This document shows positions 1 through 8,140 of a stretch of 40,904 bases of DNA, in pieces. A program made the position numbers and the translations under genes. The notes under the pieces were generated by a model that made no database searches, had not been told where the DNA came from, and worked only from the letters and a program-made list of their open reading frames with translations. Each line of letters opens with the position of its first letter. Position 1 is the first letter of the stretch. This stretch comes from CAYMAX01 sp964388595 (GTDB taxonomy: Bacteria > Bacteroidota > Bacteroidia > Bacteroidales > UBA932), in the NCBI GenBank assembly GCA_964388595.1, contig CAYMAX010000006.1:1-40904 (forward strand), given 5' to 3'.

Positions 1-168
1 CCATCTAAAGGAGAATGCAGAAAGATGATACAGGGTGGAGGAGTCTCTGTCAATAAAGATAAATGTGATGATATAGAACGGTTATTTACATCCCAAGATT
101 TGATAGAGGGTAAATATATTCTTATTCAAAAAGGGAAGAAGAACTACTATATTCTTAAATTTGAATAA
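1..168 (+). CDS. tyrS: Tyrosyl-tRNA synthetase, C-terminal fragment (5' end outside window)
   Basis: Frame 1 is open from the first base to TAA at 166-168 and encodes the last 55 residues of a protein. The segment contains SKGECRKMIQGGGVSVN, which matches the S4-like RNA-binding domain at the C-terminus of bacterial TyrRS, and it ends in KGKKNYYILKFE, the usual end of Bacteroidales TyrRS. The full enzyme charges tRNA-Tyr with tyrosine in the cytoplasm; the catalytic Rossmann domain lies upstream of the window. rbfA starts 1 nt after the stop, so the two are probably co-transcribed. The identification rests on this short tail only. Confidence 0.85.
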   Translation, partial: PSKGECRKMIQGGGVSVNKDKCDDIERLFTSQDLIEGKYILIQKGKKNYYILKFE

Positions 169-169
169 T

Positions 170-517
170 ATGGAGAGCGGAGGTACTACCAGACAATTAA
201 AAGTCAGCAAACAACTTCAACGAGATATTGCAGAGATCATCCGTGCCAGGGGTATGTCTTCATTTGACGGCTCTATGGTGACAGTTAGTGAAGTTCGCAT
301 AAGCCCAGACCTTGCTGTTGCTAAGATATATGTGAGCATTTTCCCTTCCGAAAAAGGAGAGAAGGTGCTGAAAATGATACAGGATAGTGCCAAATCTATC
401 AGAGGAGAATTGGGAAGGCTTGTCTCCAAACAATTGAGAATCGTCCCCGAACTCACTTTTACATTGGATGACTCTCTGGATTATGTCGAACACATAGACG
501 AATTGCTTAAGAAATAG
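170..517 (+). CDS. rbfA: Ribosome-binding factor A
   Basis: Encodes 115 aa, the normal size for RbfA, a KH-fold protein that binds the 30S subunit and helps mature the 16S rRNA 5' end. Family features seen are the N-terminal QLKVSKQLQRDIAEIIR, the central VTVSEVRISPDLAVAKIYVS and the C-terminal RIVPELTFTLDDSLDYVEHIDELL. The ATG at 170 is preferred over an in-frame TTG at 161 because it avoids overlap with tyrS (stop 166-168) and leaves a typical RbfA N-terminus. It sits between tyrS and an FtsX-type permease, with 15 nt to the latter, so one operon is likely. Confidence 0.95.
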   Translation: MESGGTTRQLKVSKQLQRDIAEIIRARGMSSFDGSMVTVSEVRISPDLAVAKIYVSIFPSEKGEKVLKMIQDSAKSIRGELGRLVSKQLRIVPELTFTLDDSLDYVEHIDELLKK

Positions 518-532
518 GTTACAATATCAACG

Positions 533-1762
533 ATGCATCTGCCATTACGCATAGCGGGACGTTATCTTTTTGCCAGAAAATCGCATAATGTTATCAATAT
601 CATCTCTCTCATAAGTGCGATAGGGATAGCCATCGGTACGTGCGCATTGATAATCGTTCTGTCAGTATACAACGGGTTTGAAGAGATAGTAAAAAGTATC
701 TATCACAATGCAGAGGCCGACTTGGTAATCACTCCTGTCAAGGGGAAATTCTTTTCTCCTTCTACTGCTGCATTTCAAACCATCAAATCAGATTCAAGGC
801 TCTTGTCAATAGCAGAAGTGGTGCAGGAGAATGTTTTTATCTCCTACGATGGTCATCAGGGGGTGGGGCTTATAAAGGGAGTAGATAGCATCTATGAATC
901 CGATATAGATATTAAAAGCTGTTTGGTAGAGGGTTCTTTTGCTCTTTATGATGGACAAATAGCGCAAGCTGTCGTAGGAAGAACACTTGCCCAAAATATG
1001 AGAATCCGTCCCCGTTTTCTTGATCCGCTCGAGATTTATTTCCCTAAAAGAGGAGAAGCTGTCTCAATGACCAATCCCCTCTCTTCTCTGCGAAAAGAAT
1101 CGCTTTTTGTGGTCGGTGTCATAAGTATCGAACAAAATATTGACAAAGAGGTGGTTTTCCTTCCTATAGATGTGGCGCGCAGACTTCTCGATTTTACAGA
1201 TGAAGTGACCTCTTTGGAGATAAAAGTTCGCAATCAGGACGATATAGATGCTTTACAAAAATCATTCTCTACTATACTTGGAGACGATTATGAGATTAAG
1301 GACAGATACAGACAAAATGAGACAGTTTATAAGATGATGACGTATGAAAAAGTGGCTATCTACATGATACTCCTGTTTATAATCATCATAATATCTTGCA
1401 ATGTGTTCGGTTCTCTGACAATGCTCATCATCGAGAAGAAGAACGATATTGGCACTTTGAATAGTATGGGAGCCAATAAAAAATTGGTCAGAACGATTTT
1501 TGTGGAGGAGGGCTGGCTTATTACTCTTTACGGAATAGCGGTCGGAGTAGTGCTTGGTATGATTCTTTGTTTCATTCAGCAATATTTCGGAGTCATCAAG
1601 ATGCCCGGGAACTTCGTAATCACGGCATATCCCATCATTATTCAGTGGACAGATGTGATTCTTACAGTATTGATAGTATCGTTGATTGGCTTTATTATAT
1701 CTTCCATCCCTGCTTGGAAGACCCTCCCGAAGATTTATGATGAGCTTGAAAAAGGGCAATAA
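533..1762 (+). CDS. LolC/LolE-type ABC transporter permease (FtsX-like family)
   Basis: A 409-aa inner-membrane protein with the FtsX/MacB permease layout: an N-terminal membrane segment (about residues 19-50), a large periplasmic domain (about 50-270), and three C-terminal membrane segments (about 276-305, 325-350 and 371-395). The motif SAIGIAIGTCALIIVLSVYNGF after the first helix is typical of LolC/E, which extract lipoproteins from the inner membrane together with the LolD ATPase. No ATPase gene is beside it. It lies 15 nt downstream of rbfA. Lipoprotein release is inferred from the family; another FtsX-like role is possible. Confidence 0.85.
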   Translation: MHLPLRIAGRYLFARKSHNVINIISLISAIGIAIGTCALIIVLSVYNGFEEIVKSIYHNAEADLVITPVKGKFFSPSTAAFQTIKSDSRLLSIAEVVQENVFISYDGHQGVGLIKGVDSIYESDIDIKSCLVEGSFALYDGQIAQAVVGRTLAQNMRIRPRFLDPLEIYFPKRGEAVSMTNPLSSLRKESLFVVGVISIEQNIDKEVVFLPIDVARRLLDFTDEVTSLEIKVRNQDDIDALQKSFSTILGDDYEIKDRYRQNETVYKMMTYEKVAIYMILLFIIIIISCNVFGSLTMLIIEKKNDIGTLNSMGANKKLVRTIFVEEGWLITLYGIAVGVVLGMILCFIQQYFGVIKMPGNFVITAYPIIIQWTDVILTVLIVSLIGFIISSIPAWKTLPKIYDELEKGQ

Positions 1763-1764
1763 AA

Positions 1765-1798
1765 AAGGAGCACCCCTCTGCTACAACAGGTACCCCTT
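1765..1798 (+). terminator. Imperfect hairpin after the tyrS-rbfA-permease genes
   Basis: AAGGAGCACC (1765-1774) pairs with GGTACCCCTT (1789-1798) at 8 of 10 positions across a 14-nt loop, and is followed by CTTCTTGTGT. It begins directly after the permease stop codon. The U-tract is poor, so it is only a weak candidate for an intrinsic terminator. Confidence 0.3.
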
Positions 1799-1850
1799 CT
1801 TGTGTACTAAAACCTAAACCTGATACATAGATGCAAATAAGATTCAAATC

Positions 1851-1882
1851 GTTGCATTAACATTTAAAAATTTTTACTTTCG
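1851..1882 (+). promoter_or_regulatory. Bacteroidota-type promoter for the S37 peptidase gene
   Basis: GTTG at 1851-1854 and TACTTTCG at 1875-1882 (7 of 8 to TAnnTTTG) are separated by 20 bp. The start codon at 1909 follows after 26 nt. The gene is preceded by the longest gap on this side of the window, consistent with its own promoter. Confidence 0.5.
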
Positions 1883-1908
1883 TGTCAATATAATAACAAT
1901 AACACCTT

Positions 1909-3213
1909 ATGAAAAAATACTTTTTATCAATCTGTTTGCTGGCAATTAGTGGTTTTCTGTGTACTGTGTCAGCTCAAAATCTTATGGAGCAACTTGCATC
2001 AATGCCACGTGTTTGTGATGTGCAAAAATTAGAAAGCACTGTTTTTCCCGAAAAATATCTGATTATTTTTGAACAGCCGATTGACCATTCCAATCCTGCT
2101 GCAGGCACCTTCAAACAAAGGGTATTTATATGCAATGTGCATCCTGATAGTGCCACAGTAGTGGTTTGTGAAGGATATGGTGCCCAATATGCAATGCGTC
2201 CGGGCTACAGGGATGAGGTATCTCGCATTTTCAATACCAACAATATTGTAGTCGAACACAGATATTTCCTTGAGTCCATTCCATTTGAGAAAGGGACTGC
2301 CCCTGAAGATGTCAATTGGAATTATCTTACTACGCGCAATGGTGCAGGTGACCTTCACGATGTGGTTACTGCCCTGAAAGCTCTTTATTCGGGGAAGTGG
2401 ATATCTACAGGGATAAGTAAAGGGGGACAAACTACAGCTCTCTATAGATGGTACTACCCTGAAGATGTTGATATCAGTGTCCCGTATGTAGCTCCTTTGT
2501 GCAGGGATGCTCAAGATGGGAGACACGAGCCTTTTATTGCAGATTTTGTCGGTACTCCATCAGATCGCAAAAAAGTCAAAGACTTTCAAACTACAGTACT
2601 GAAGAGGCGTAAAGCCATTCAACCCTGGATTGATTCTGTGTCGAAAGCAAATCAGTATGAGTTCAATATCCCGATAGAGGAAGTGTATGATTATTGTGCT
2701 CTCGAATTTTCTTTTGCATTCTGGCAATGGGGTGCTCCTGTAGCTGATATCCCATCTAAAAAAGCTACAGATAGAGAAGTATTTAACTATTTGATGCAAA
2801 TTTCTGACCCAAGTTATTTTGTGAGCTGGAGCCCCACTTCTCCTTTCTTCGTACAGGCAGCCAAAGAATTGGGTTATTATGGGTATGATACTGCCCCATT
2901 TAAGAGATATATTAAGATTAAAAGTGCAGACGGATACCTGCAAACACTATTTATGCCCAAGGGCTGGACATTCACTTTTGATGATAATATTTACGAGTCT
3001 ATGACCGAATTTATCAGGACTACCGACAAGAAGATGCTTTTTATCTATGGAGAATTCGATCCATGGTCTGCCGTAAAAGTTGAGGACCCGCATACACCTA
3101 ATGTTAAAGTATTCGTAGATCCGGCAGGAAGCCACCGTGCCCGTATCGGTACTTTTCCTGAGGATACTCAAAAAGAAATTATATCTATTCTGAGTGGTTG
3201 GTTGTATGATTAA
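1909..3213 (+). CDS. Secreted S37-family (PS-10) serine peptidase
   Basis: A 434-aa protein with a clear signal peptide (KKYFLSICLLAISGFLCTVSAQ, cleavage near residue 22-23), so it is exported. The body is an alpha/beta-hydrolase of the S37/PS-10 tripeptidyl-aminopeptidase type: VVVCEGYGAQYAM (85-96) precedes the core, and the nucleophile elbow is TGISKGGQT with Ser170. The likely acid is Asp384 in YGEFDPWSAV and the likely base His409 in AGSHRAR. It probably trims N-terminal tripeptides from extracellular or periplasmic peptides, which suits a proteolytic or peptide-using organism; the exact specificity is not readable. The stop overlaps the start of the next gene by 8 nt, so the two are translationally linked. 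Confidence 0.85.
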   Translation: MKKYFLSICLLAISGFLCTVSAQNLMEQLASMPRVCDVQKLESTVFPEKYLIIFEQPIDHSNPAAGTFKQRVFICNVHPDSATVVVCEGYGAQYAMRPGYRDEVSRIFNTNNIVVEHRYFLESIPFEKGTAPEDVNWNYLTTRNGAGDLHDVVTALKALYSGKWISTGISKGGQTTALYRWYYPEDVDISVPYVAPLCRDAQDGRHEPFIADFVGTPSDRKKVKDFQTTVLKRRKAIQPWIDSVSKANQYEFNIPIEEVYDYCALEFSFAFWQWGAPVADIPSKKATDREVFNYLMQISDPSYFVSWSPTSPFFVQAAKELGYYGYDTAPFKRYIKIKSADGYLQTLFMPKGWTFTFDDNIYESMTEFIRTTDKKMLFIYGEFDPWSAVKVEDPHTPNVKVFVDPAGSHRARIGTFPEDTQKEIISILSGWLYD

Positions 3214-4090
3214 CTACCGGAATATTGATATTTCTGACAAAGGATGGGTAGACGAATTATTGGCTTATTCTGATTATCGTTGTCAGGAATATTGCTTCAC
3301 TTCTCTGTTTATTTGGAATGACATTTATCCATGTGTCATAGGTCGGTATAAGGATTTCTTGATTGTCAGATCGGATTATGATGACATCATTCATTATTTT
3401 TTCCCCGCCGGGAAAGGTGACATTCGTGATGTTATAGATACTCTTATCCAAGAAGCGGAAAGTGTCAATAAAAAAATACAATTCAATGTATTGACCACAG
3501 AGACAAAGAATATTTTGGAAGAATGCTTTCCCAATCAATTCGAATATGTAGCTACACCAATATATGATGATTACATATATGACACACAGTCTTTAATCTC
3601 TCTCAAGGGGAAGAAATATCAGGCTAAGCGCAATCACATAGCTCGTTTCAAAGAGATCAGCAACACGAAATATGAGAATATCGCTGCGCATTTGGATGAA
3701 TGTGTGAGCATGAATGAACAATGGTGCAGAGATAATAAGGATTATGCCGATAATTCATTTCTCCAGGAAGAGAAAGCAGTCAAAAAAGCTTTAAAGTTTT
3801 TTGCTCAACTGAAGCTCCAAGGTGCGCTTTTGAGAATTGATGGCAGAGTAATTGCATTTACAATAGGAGAGCCCCTTAACAGCGATACATATTTAATTCA
3901 TATAGAGAAAGCTTTTTCAGAGATAAACGGGGCTTATCCCACCATCAATCAGAGTTTTCTTCGCGACAGAGCCTCTTCGTATAAATATGTAGATAGAGAA
4001 GATGATGCTGGTGATTCGGGACTTCGTCAGGCGAAATTATCGTATCATCCCCTCTTTATGACCAATAAATTTTGTGCAATCAAAAAATAA
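3206..4090 (+). CDS. DUF2156 / LPG-synthetase C-terminal-like protein
   Basis: Encodes 294 aa. The ATG at 3206 is chosen over a GTG at 3194, giving MINYRNIDISDKGWV. The protein resembles the GNAT-like DUF2156 domain found at the C-terminus of phosphatidylglycerol lysyltransferases: an N-terminal half with YRCQEYCFTSLFIWND, and a C-terminal half with RIDGRVIAFTIGEPLN, EKAFSEINGAYPTINQSF and a final DREDDAGDSGLRQAKLSYHP. There are no membrane helices, unlike full MprF. Stand-alone versions are common in Bacteroidales; the acceptor (lipid, peptide or small molecule) is unknown. The start overlaps the S37 peptidase stop. Confidence 0.8.
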   Translation: MINYRNIDISDKGWVDELLAYSDYRCQEYCFTSLFIWNDIYPCVIGRYKDFLIVRSDYDDIIHYFFPAGKGDIRDVIDTLIQEAESVNKKIQFNVLTTETKNILEECFPNQFEYVATPIYDDYIYDTQSLISLKGKKYQAKRNHIARFKEISNTKYENIAAHLDECVSMNEQWCRDNKDYADNSFLQEEKAVKKALKFFAQLKLQGALLRIDGRVIAFTIGEPLNSDTYLIHIEKAFSEINGAYPTINQSFLRDRASSYKYVDREDDAGDSGLRQAKLSYHPLFMTNKFCAIKK

Positions 4091-4099
4091 CTATATTTG
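4071..4099 (+). promoter_or_regulatory. Promoter for the phosphopantetheinyl transferase gene
   Basis: TATATTTG at 4092-4099 is a perfect TAnnTTTG -7 box. TTTG at 4071-4074 lies 17 bp upstream, slightly short of the usual 19. The site overlaps the 3' end of the DUF2156 gene, and the ATG at 4120 lies 20 nt downstream of the box. Confidence 0.55.
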
Positions 4100-4119
4100 C
4101 GAACGTATTAACAACTAAA

Positions 4120-4758
4120 ATGGGACTATATTCCACTAAAAAATTTGACAACGGTGCTGAGATTTGTGTATGGGAGATTGTAGAAGATGAAGATGAATTA
4201 CGCCGTATCTGCTCACCTATCCCTAACGACGAACTTGAAGAACTTTCTTTATTAAAAAGTGCTGCTCGCAGAAAAGAGAAGCTTGTGGAGCGCGCTCTTC
4301 TGAATGTGATGTTTCCTGAAAAAGTTTACTTGGGACATCATGACAATGGTAAGCCATTTATTCAAAACAGTCTGATAGAGATCAGTATTTCTCATACAAA
4401 TCGTTTTGTGGCCATTATTATGCATCCTGAAGATGTGGTGGGGATAGATATTGAATGTCTAGACAGAGATTTCTCTGCAGTAGAGAAAAAAGCACTTTCA
4501 GAAGATGAGCTGGATGACCTTTCCGACAGGAAACGCAATCTCCAACTCGCAATCTACTGGTGTGCCAAGGAGGCCATATATAAAAGGATGTCTCTCAATG
4601 GCGTCGATTTCGCCGAACAGATAGAAATTGACAAATTTTCACCTCACGATGAGGGAGATTTGGAAGCAGTTTTCACTGACGAAGATCAGGAAGAAGAGAC
4701 TTTTGAATTGAGTTACCAGATATTCGAAGACCACGTTATGGTCTGGCTTGTCGGCTAA
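4120..4758 (+). CDS. 4'-phosphopantetheinyl transferase (Sfp/AcpT type)
   Basis: Encodes 212 aa from the ATG at 4120; an upstream in-frame start would run through the promoter and is rejected. The enzyme moves the 4'-phosphopantetheine arm of CoA to a serine of acyl or peptidyl carrier proteins. The family signatures are EISISHTNRFVAI (substrate His/Ser region), VVGIDIE (Mg2+-binding Asp and Glu) and YWCAKEAIYK (WxxKEA with the catalytic Glu and Lys). The length fits the compact two-domain Sfp-like class rather than AcpS. Its 3' end overlaps ispE on the other strand by 23 bp. The carrier-protein partner is not in the window. Confidence 0.88.
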   Translation: MGLYSTKKFDNGAEICVWEIVEDEDELRRICSPIPNDELEELSLLKSAARRKEKLVERALLNVMFPEKVYLGHHDNGKPFIQNSLIEISISHTNRFVAIIMHPEDVVGIDIECLDRDFSAVEKKALSEDELDDLSDRKRNLQLAIYWCAKEAIYKRMSLNGVDFAEQIEIDKFSPHDEGDLEAVFTDEDQEEETFELSYQIFEDHVMVWLVG

Positions 4759-5515
4759 ATATCCCATATATAGAAGGACCACTGCCGCTCATTGAGGCAT
4801 AAACCGCTCCATCGGAGTACATTTTCTCCTTTTCTGCAAAGAGAACAGTATGCCTTTCGAACATTACCGTCTCAAAATCATTAATGATTCTGCATCTCCA
4901 TTGTTCGACAGGAAGCTTCAGGAGTTTTTTCAATCCTTGCCCCGATTTATCAGGGACTATATGACTGTATGCCTCTCCTGTGGAAATTTTGATATTTGGA
5001 GTGACTACTCTGATGTCATAATCTGAGAGAGGGACATCAAATGGGGAGAGAATTTCTCCCTTACCCTCCCCAAACATAGCGCGATTATAAATAAAGAAGG
5101 GACAGTCGCTGCCCAATGTTTCTGCGTATGAAGCGAGTTGAGAAGTCGAAAGATTGAGAGAAAATAAAGTATTCAATGCTTTCAAAGTGAATGCTGCATC
5201 AGAAGAACCTCCACCAAGACCTGCTCCCACGGGAATTTTCTTATAAAGGTGAATGGTGACGGGTGGAAGATGATAATCTTGTTGCAGAAGTCTGTATGCA
5301 CGGATACACAGATCATTTTCTATAGAATTATCAGGAAGAAGGAAAGGAATACCATAGTAATTGATACCCAAAGAGTCGCTTTCGACTATCTCCAATATAT
5401 CGCACACAGGTATCGGGTAAAAGAGTGTTTCGATGTTGTGGAAGCCATCATCACGTCTCTCTATGACTCGAAGACCGATGTTGATCTTGGCGTTGGGATA
5501 TACTACGATGTTCAT
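4736..5515 (-). CDS. ispE: 4-diphosphocytidyl-2-C-methyl-D-erythritol kinase
   Basis: Encodes 259 aa starting at MNIVVYPNAKINIGL (ATG at 5515); a longer in-frame version would overlap nrdJ and lacks family similarity. IspE phosphorylates the 2-hydroxyl of CDP-methylerythritol in the non-mevalonate isoprenoid pathway. It is a GHMP kinase: Lys9 in PNAKINIGL, the ATP loop PVGAGLGGGSSDAA at about 96-109, Asp137 in LGSDCPFF, and the third motif MSGSGPSIYGIF near the C-terminus. It lies 11 nt downstream of nrdJ and is probably co-transcribed. Its product line feeds prenyl synthases such as the one at 24833. Confidence 0.93.
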   Translation of the reverse strand: MNIVVYPNAKINIGLRVIERRDDGFHNIETLFYPIPVCDILEIVESDSLGINYYGIPFLLPDNSIENDLCIRAYRLLQQDYHLPPVTIHLYKKIPVGAGLGGGSSDAAFTLKALNTLFSLNLSTSQLASYAETLGSDCPFFIYNRAMFGEGKGEILSPFDVPLSDYDIRVVTPNIKISTGEAYSHIVPDKSGQGLKKLLKLPVEQWRCRIINDFETVMFERHTVLFAEKEKMYSDGAVYASMSGSGPSIYGIFSRQARP

Positions 5516-5526
5516 AGTCGAAATAA

Positions 5527-8037
5527 TCAACCGCACTTGCCGTGCCCGCAATCCTGACAGATCAGGCAACCTTCCTGATAAATGAGATTGACCGAGCCGC
5601 ACTTTTCACATTTCTGTCCCGTCTCATCTTTGGTGCCGTTGGGGATATACTGTTTAAGAGCTCTTTCGACTCCGTTTTTCCAAGTGTTGATATTTTCGTC
5701 ATCGAGATTGAGCCCCTTGACAAGATTGAGAATGTCCACGATGGGCATTCCGTTTCTGATAACCCCTGAGATAAGTTTGGCATAATTCCAAAACTCCTGA
5801 CTAAACATATGAGAGATACCTCCAAGCACTCCGGGATATCCGAATTTGTCTTTGTAGTGGAAGTCATAACGTTTCAGGCCATCTTCACTCTTCTCTTTCA
5901 CAATCCATCCATTGGTGATGGCAGTAGGGAGAGAACGAGACTCATCGAGCATACCGGTAAAGATTTCGTACGGTTTGCCATTTAACTTGCCGACAAAAGC
6001 AATCCACTGTTCATTGCCATTTTTGAAACGAATAACATCTGCATCGAGAGATTTTGGACGCTTCTTGGGACGGAGAGAGCCTGTGCCATCTCCAGCCTGA
6101 ACCAAAACGCCGGTTCTGGAGCCATCTCTATAGACGGTGATACCTTTACAACCAGATTCCCATGCGGTTTTATAAACCTGGGCCACCATATCTTCAGCAA
6201 TGTCATTGGGGAGATTGACAGTGACACTTATGGAGTGGTCAACCCATTTCTGCATTTTACCTTGCATCTTTACTTTAGCTACCCAGTCTATATCATTGGA
6301 TGTAGCCTTATTATATGGTGACTTCTTAACCAATTCTGCAAGTTCGGTTTCATCCATCATTTTCACCTTCTCCACATCATATCCGTTTATCTCACACCAT
6401 GTGAGGAAATGATGATGGAATACAAAGTATTCTTCGAAACAATCTCCGTTTTCGTCTTTGAAAGAGATGACAGCATTAAGGTCGTTGGGATTGACTTTGC
6501 GTCTTCTCTTGTAGAAAGGAAGAAATACAGGCTCTATACCGGAGGTAGTCTGAGTCATTAATGAGGTGGTACCGGTAGGGGCAATGGTAAGCATTGAGAT
6601 ATTTCTTCTGCCATAGTGGGCCATATCATCGTAAAGGTCTTCATCTTCTTTACGGATACGATTGATCATGGGATTATTGAGCTCTTTGTTGGTATCATAG
6701 ATGGGGAAAGCACCTCTTTCCTTAGCCATCTGGACTGATGAGCGATAGGCATTAAGTGCGAGGTTTTTTTGAACATTAGCAGCAAACTCAGTTGATTTGT
6801 CAGACCCATATGTAAGCCCGAGTGCAGCAAGCATATCACCTTCGCCAGTGATACCGAGGCCTGTTCTTCTCCCTCCCAATGATTTTTTGCTTATTTTATT
6901 CCATAGCTCTATCTCATTGCGTTTGACATCTTGATCTTCAGGGTCTGATTTAATTTTGGTCAGGATAGCTTCTATCTTCTCCATCTCAAGGTCGATGAGA
7001 TCGTCCATCAATCTCATAGCTTTCATCGAGTGTTCTTTGAAGAGATCGAAGTTAAATGAAGCTTTAGGTGAGAATGGATTACTTACATAGGAATAAAGAT
7101 TTATGGCTATTAATCTGCACGAATCATAAGGGCATAAAGGGATTTCACCGCAGGGGTTGGTGCTGACGGTGCGATAGCCTTCTTCGGCATAACAATCTGC
7201 TACTGATTCACGGATAATTGTGTCCCAGAAAAGCACTCCCGGTTCTGCTGACTTCCAAGCATTATGAATAATCTTTTGCCATAGTAGTGTGGCGTCAATT
7301 TCCTTGGTGACTTTGGGATTGTCTGAATGAACAGGGTATTGTTGTGTATATGGCTTTCCGGAGAGTGCACATCTCATAAAATCATCATCAACTTTTACTG
7401 AGACATTGGCACCGGTCACTTTCCCTTTCTCCATCTTGGCGTCAATGAAGTTTTCTGCATCGGGATGTTTGATACTGATGGATAGCATAAGTGCCCCACG
7501 TCTGCCGTCTTGTGCCACTTCTCTAGTGGAATTGGAATATCTTTCCATAAATGGCACTACCCCGGTACTTGTAAGAGCACTATTGAGTACAGGACTTCCT
7601 GCAGGTCTGATATGAGAAAGATCGTGTCCCACACCGCCTCTTCGTTTCATTAGTTGGACCTGTTCTTCATCTATTTTCATGATACCGCCATAAGAATCGG
7701 CGGGATGGTCATTGCCTATGACAAAACAATTGGAAAGGGATGCCACTTGATAGGTGTTACCTATTCCTGACATGGGACTTCCCTGGGGGATGATGAACTT
7801 AAAATCTCTCAGCAGTTCATAAATCTCCTCTGCAGACATTGGATTGGGATATTTGGCCTCTATCCTCGCAAATTCTCTGGCCAATCTCCAATGCATATCA
7901 TCGGGAGATTTTTCATAGAGATTACCAAATGAATCCTTCATAGCATACTTGTTGATCCACACGGAAGCAGCTAATTCATCTCCTTTAAAATAACTCTTGC
8001 TCGCGGCGAGAGCTTCGTCATAGGTGTAAGTCTTCAT
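5527..8037 (-). CDS. nrdJ: Adenosylcobalamin-dependent (class II) ribonucleotide reductase
   Basis: An 836-aa class II RNR that reduces ribonucleotides to deoxyribonucleotides using adenosylcobalamin as radical source. Visible active-site elements are Cys104 in ASLSNCFVIG (redox Cys), NPCGE at 294-298 (thiyl-radical Cys296 and Glu298) and Cys307 in YDSCRLI (partner redox Cys). The C-terminal tail carries Cys at 810, 813, 824, 827, 830 and 835, a zinc-ribbon-like CxxC...CxxC cluster followed by a terminal Cys, as in B12-dependent RNRs that are re-reduced by thioredoxin. No activator gene or B-subunit is beside it, as expected for class II. The 103-bp leader contains a strong hairpin but is too short for a cobalamin riboswitch. 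Confidence 0.95.
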   Translation of the reverse strand: MKTYTYDEALAASKSYFKGDELAASVWINKYAMKDSFGNLYEKSPDDMHWRLAREFARIEAKYPNPMSAEEIYELLRDFKFIIPQGSPMSGIGNTYQVASLSNCFVIGNDHPADSYGGIMKIDEEQVQLMKRRGGVGHDLSHIRPAGSPVLNSALTSTGVVPFMERYSNSTREVAQDGRRGALMLSISIKHPDAENFIDAKMEKGKVTGANVSVKVDDDFMRCALSGKPYTQQYPVHSDNPKVTKEIDATLLWQKIIHNAWKSAEPGVLFWDTIIRESVADCYAEEGYRTVSTNPCGEIPLCPYDSCRLIAINLYSYVSNPFSPKASFNFDLFKEHSMKAMRLMDDLIDLEMEKIEAILTKIKSDPEDQDVKRNEIELWNKISKKSLGGRRTGLGITGEGDMLAALGLTYGSDKSTEFAANVQKNLALNAYRSSVQMAKERGAFPIYDTNKELNNPMINRIRKEDEDLYDDMAHYGRRNISMLTIAPTGTTSLMTQTTSGIEPVFLPFYKRRRKVNPNDLNAVISFKDENGDCFEEYFVFHHHFLTWCEINGYDVEKVKMMDETELAELVKKSPYNKATSNDIDWVAKVKMQGKMQKWVDHSISVTVNLPNDIAEDMVAQVYKTAWESGCKGITVYRDGSRTGVLVQAGDGTGSLRPKKRPKSLDADVIRFKNGNEQWIAFVGKLNGKPYEIFTGMLDESRSLPTAITNGWIVKEKSEDGLKRYDFHYKDKFGYPGVLGGISHMFSQEFWNYAKLISGVIRNGMPIVDILNLVKGLNLDDENINTWKNGVERALKQYIPNGTKDETGQKCEKCGSVNLIYQEGCLICQDCGHGKCG

Positions 8038-8053
8038 ACTTAAAAAGAAATTC

Positions 8054-8071
8054 TTCGCTCAACGGAGCGAA
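8054..8071 (-). promoter_or_regulatory. Perfect hairpin between sufD and nrdJ
   Basis: TTCGCTC (8054-8060) and GAGCGAA (8065-8071) form a perfect 7-bp stem with a 4-nt loop. Read on the minus strand, it is followed by GAATTTCTTTTT and, 16 nt after the stem, by the nrdJ start codon at 8037. It could terminate suf transcripts, attenuate nrdJ or limit access to the nrdJ start. I see no convincing TAnnTTTG promoter between it and nrdJ. Confidence 0.5.
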
Positions 8072-8140
8072 ATGGGTACGCAAGTTATTACTAAAAGACT
8101 TGCAAAAAAACGGGGGAAAAGTAAAGTTATTAACGAAATT

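Noticed and set aside
497..523. Minus-strand TGTAAC-N17-CGTC at the rbfA 3' end, similar to the ECF promoters at 33 kb
   Set aside because: Spacer differs by 1 bp, no gene on the minus strand lies downstream, and it is within coding DNA; probably chance, though an antisense RNA could be tested.
1262..1759. Long open frame on the minus strand opposite the permease gene (165 codons)
   Set aside because: Antisense shadow of a well-supported membrane protein gene; no family similarity, no promoter.
8038..8140. Possible cobalamin riboswitch ahead of the B12-dependent reductase
   Set aside because: The space is about 100 bp and no B12-box-like conserved sequence is seen; only a simple hairpin is present.
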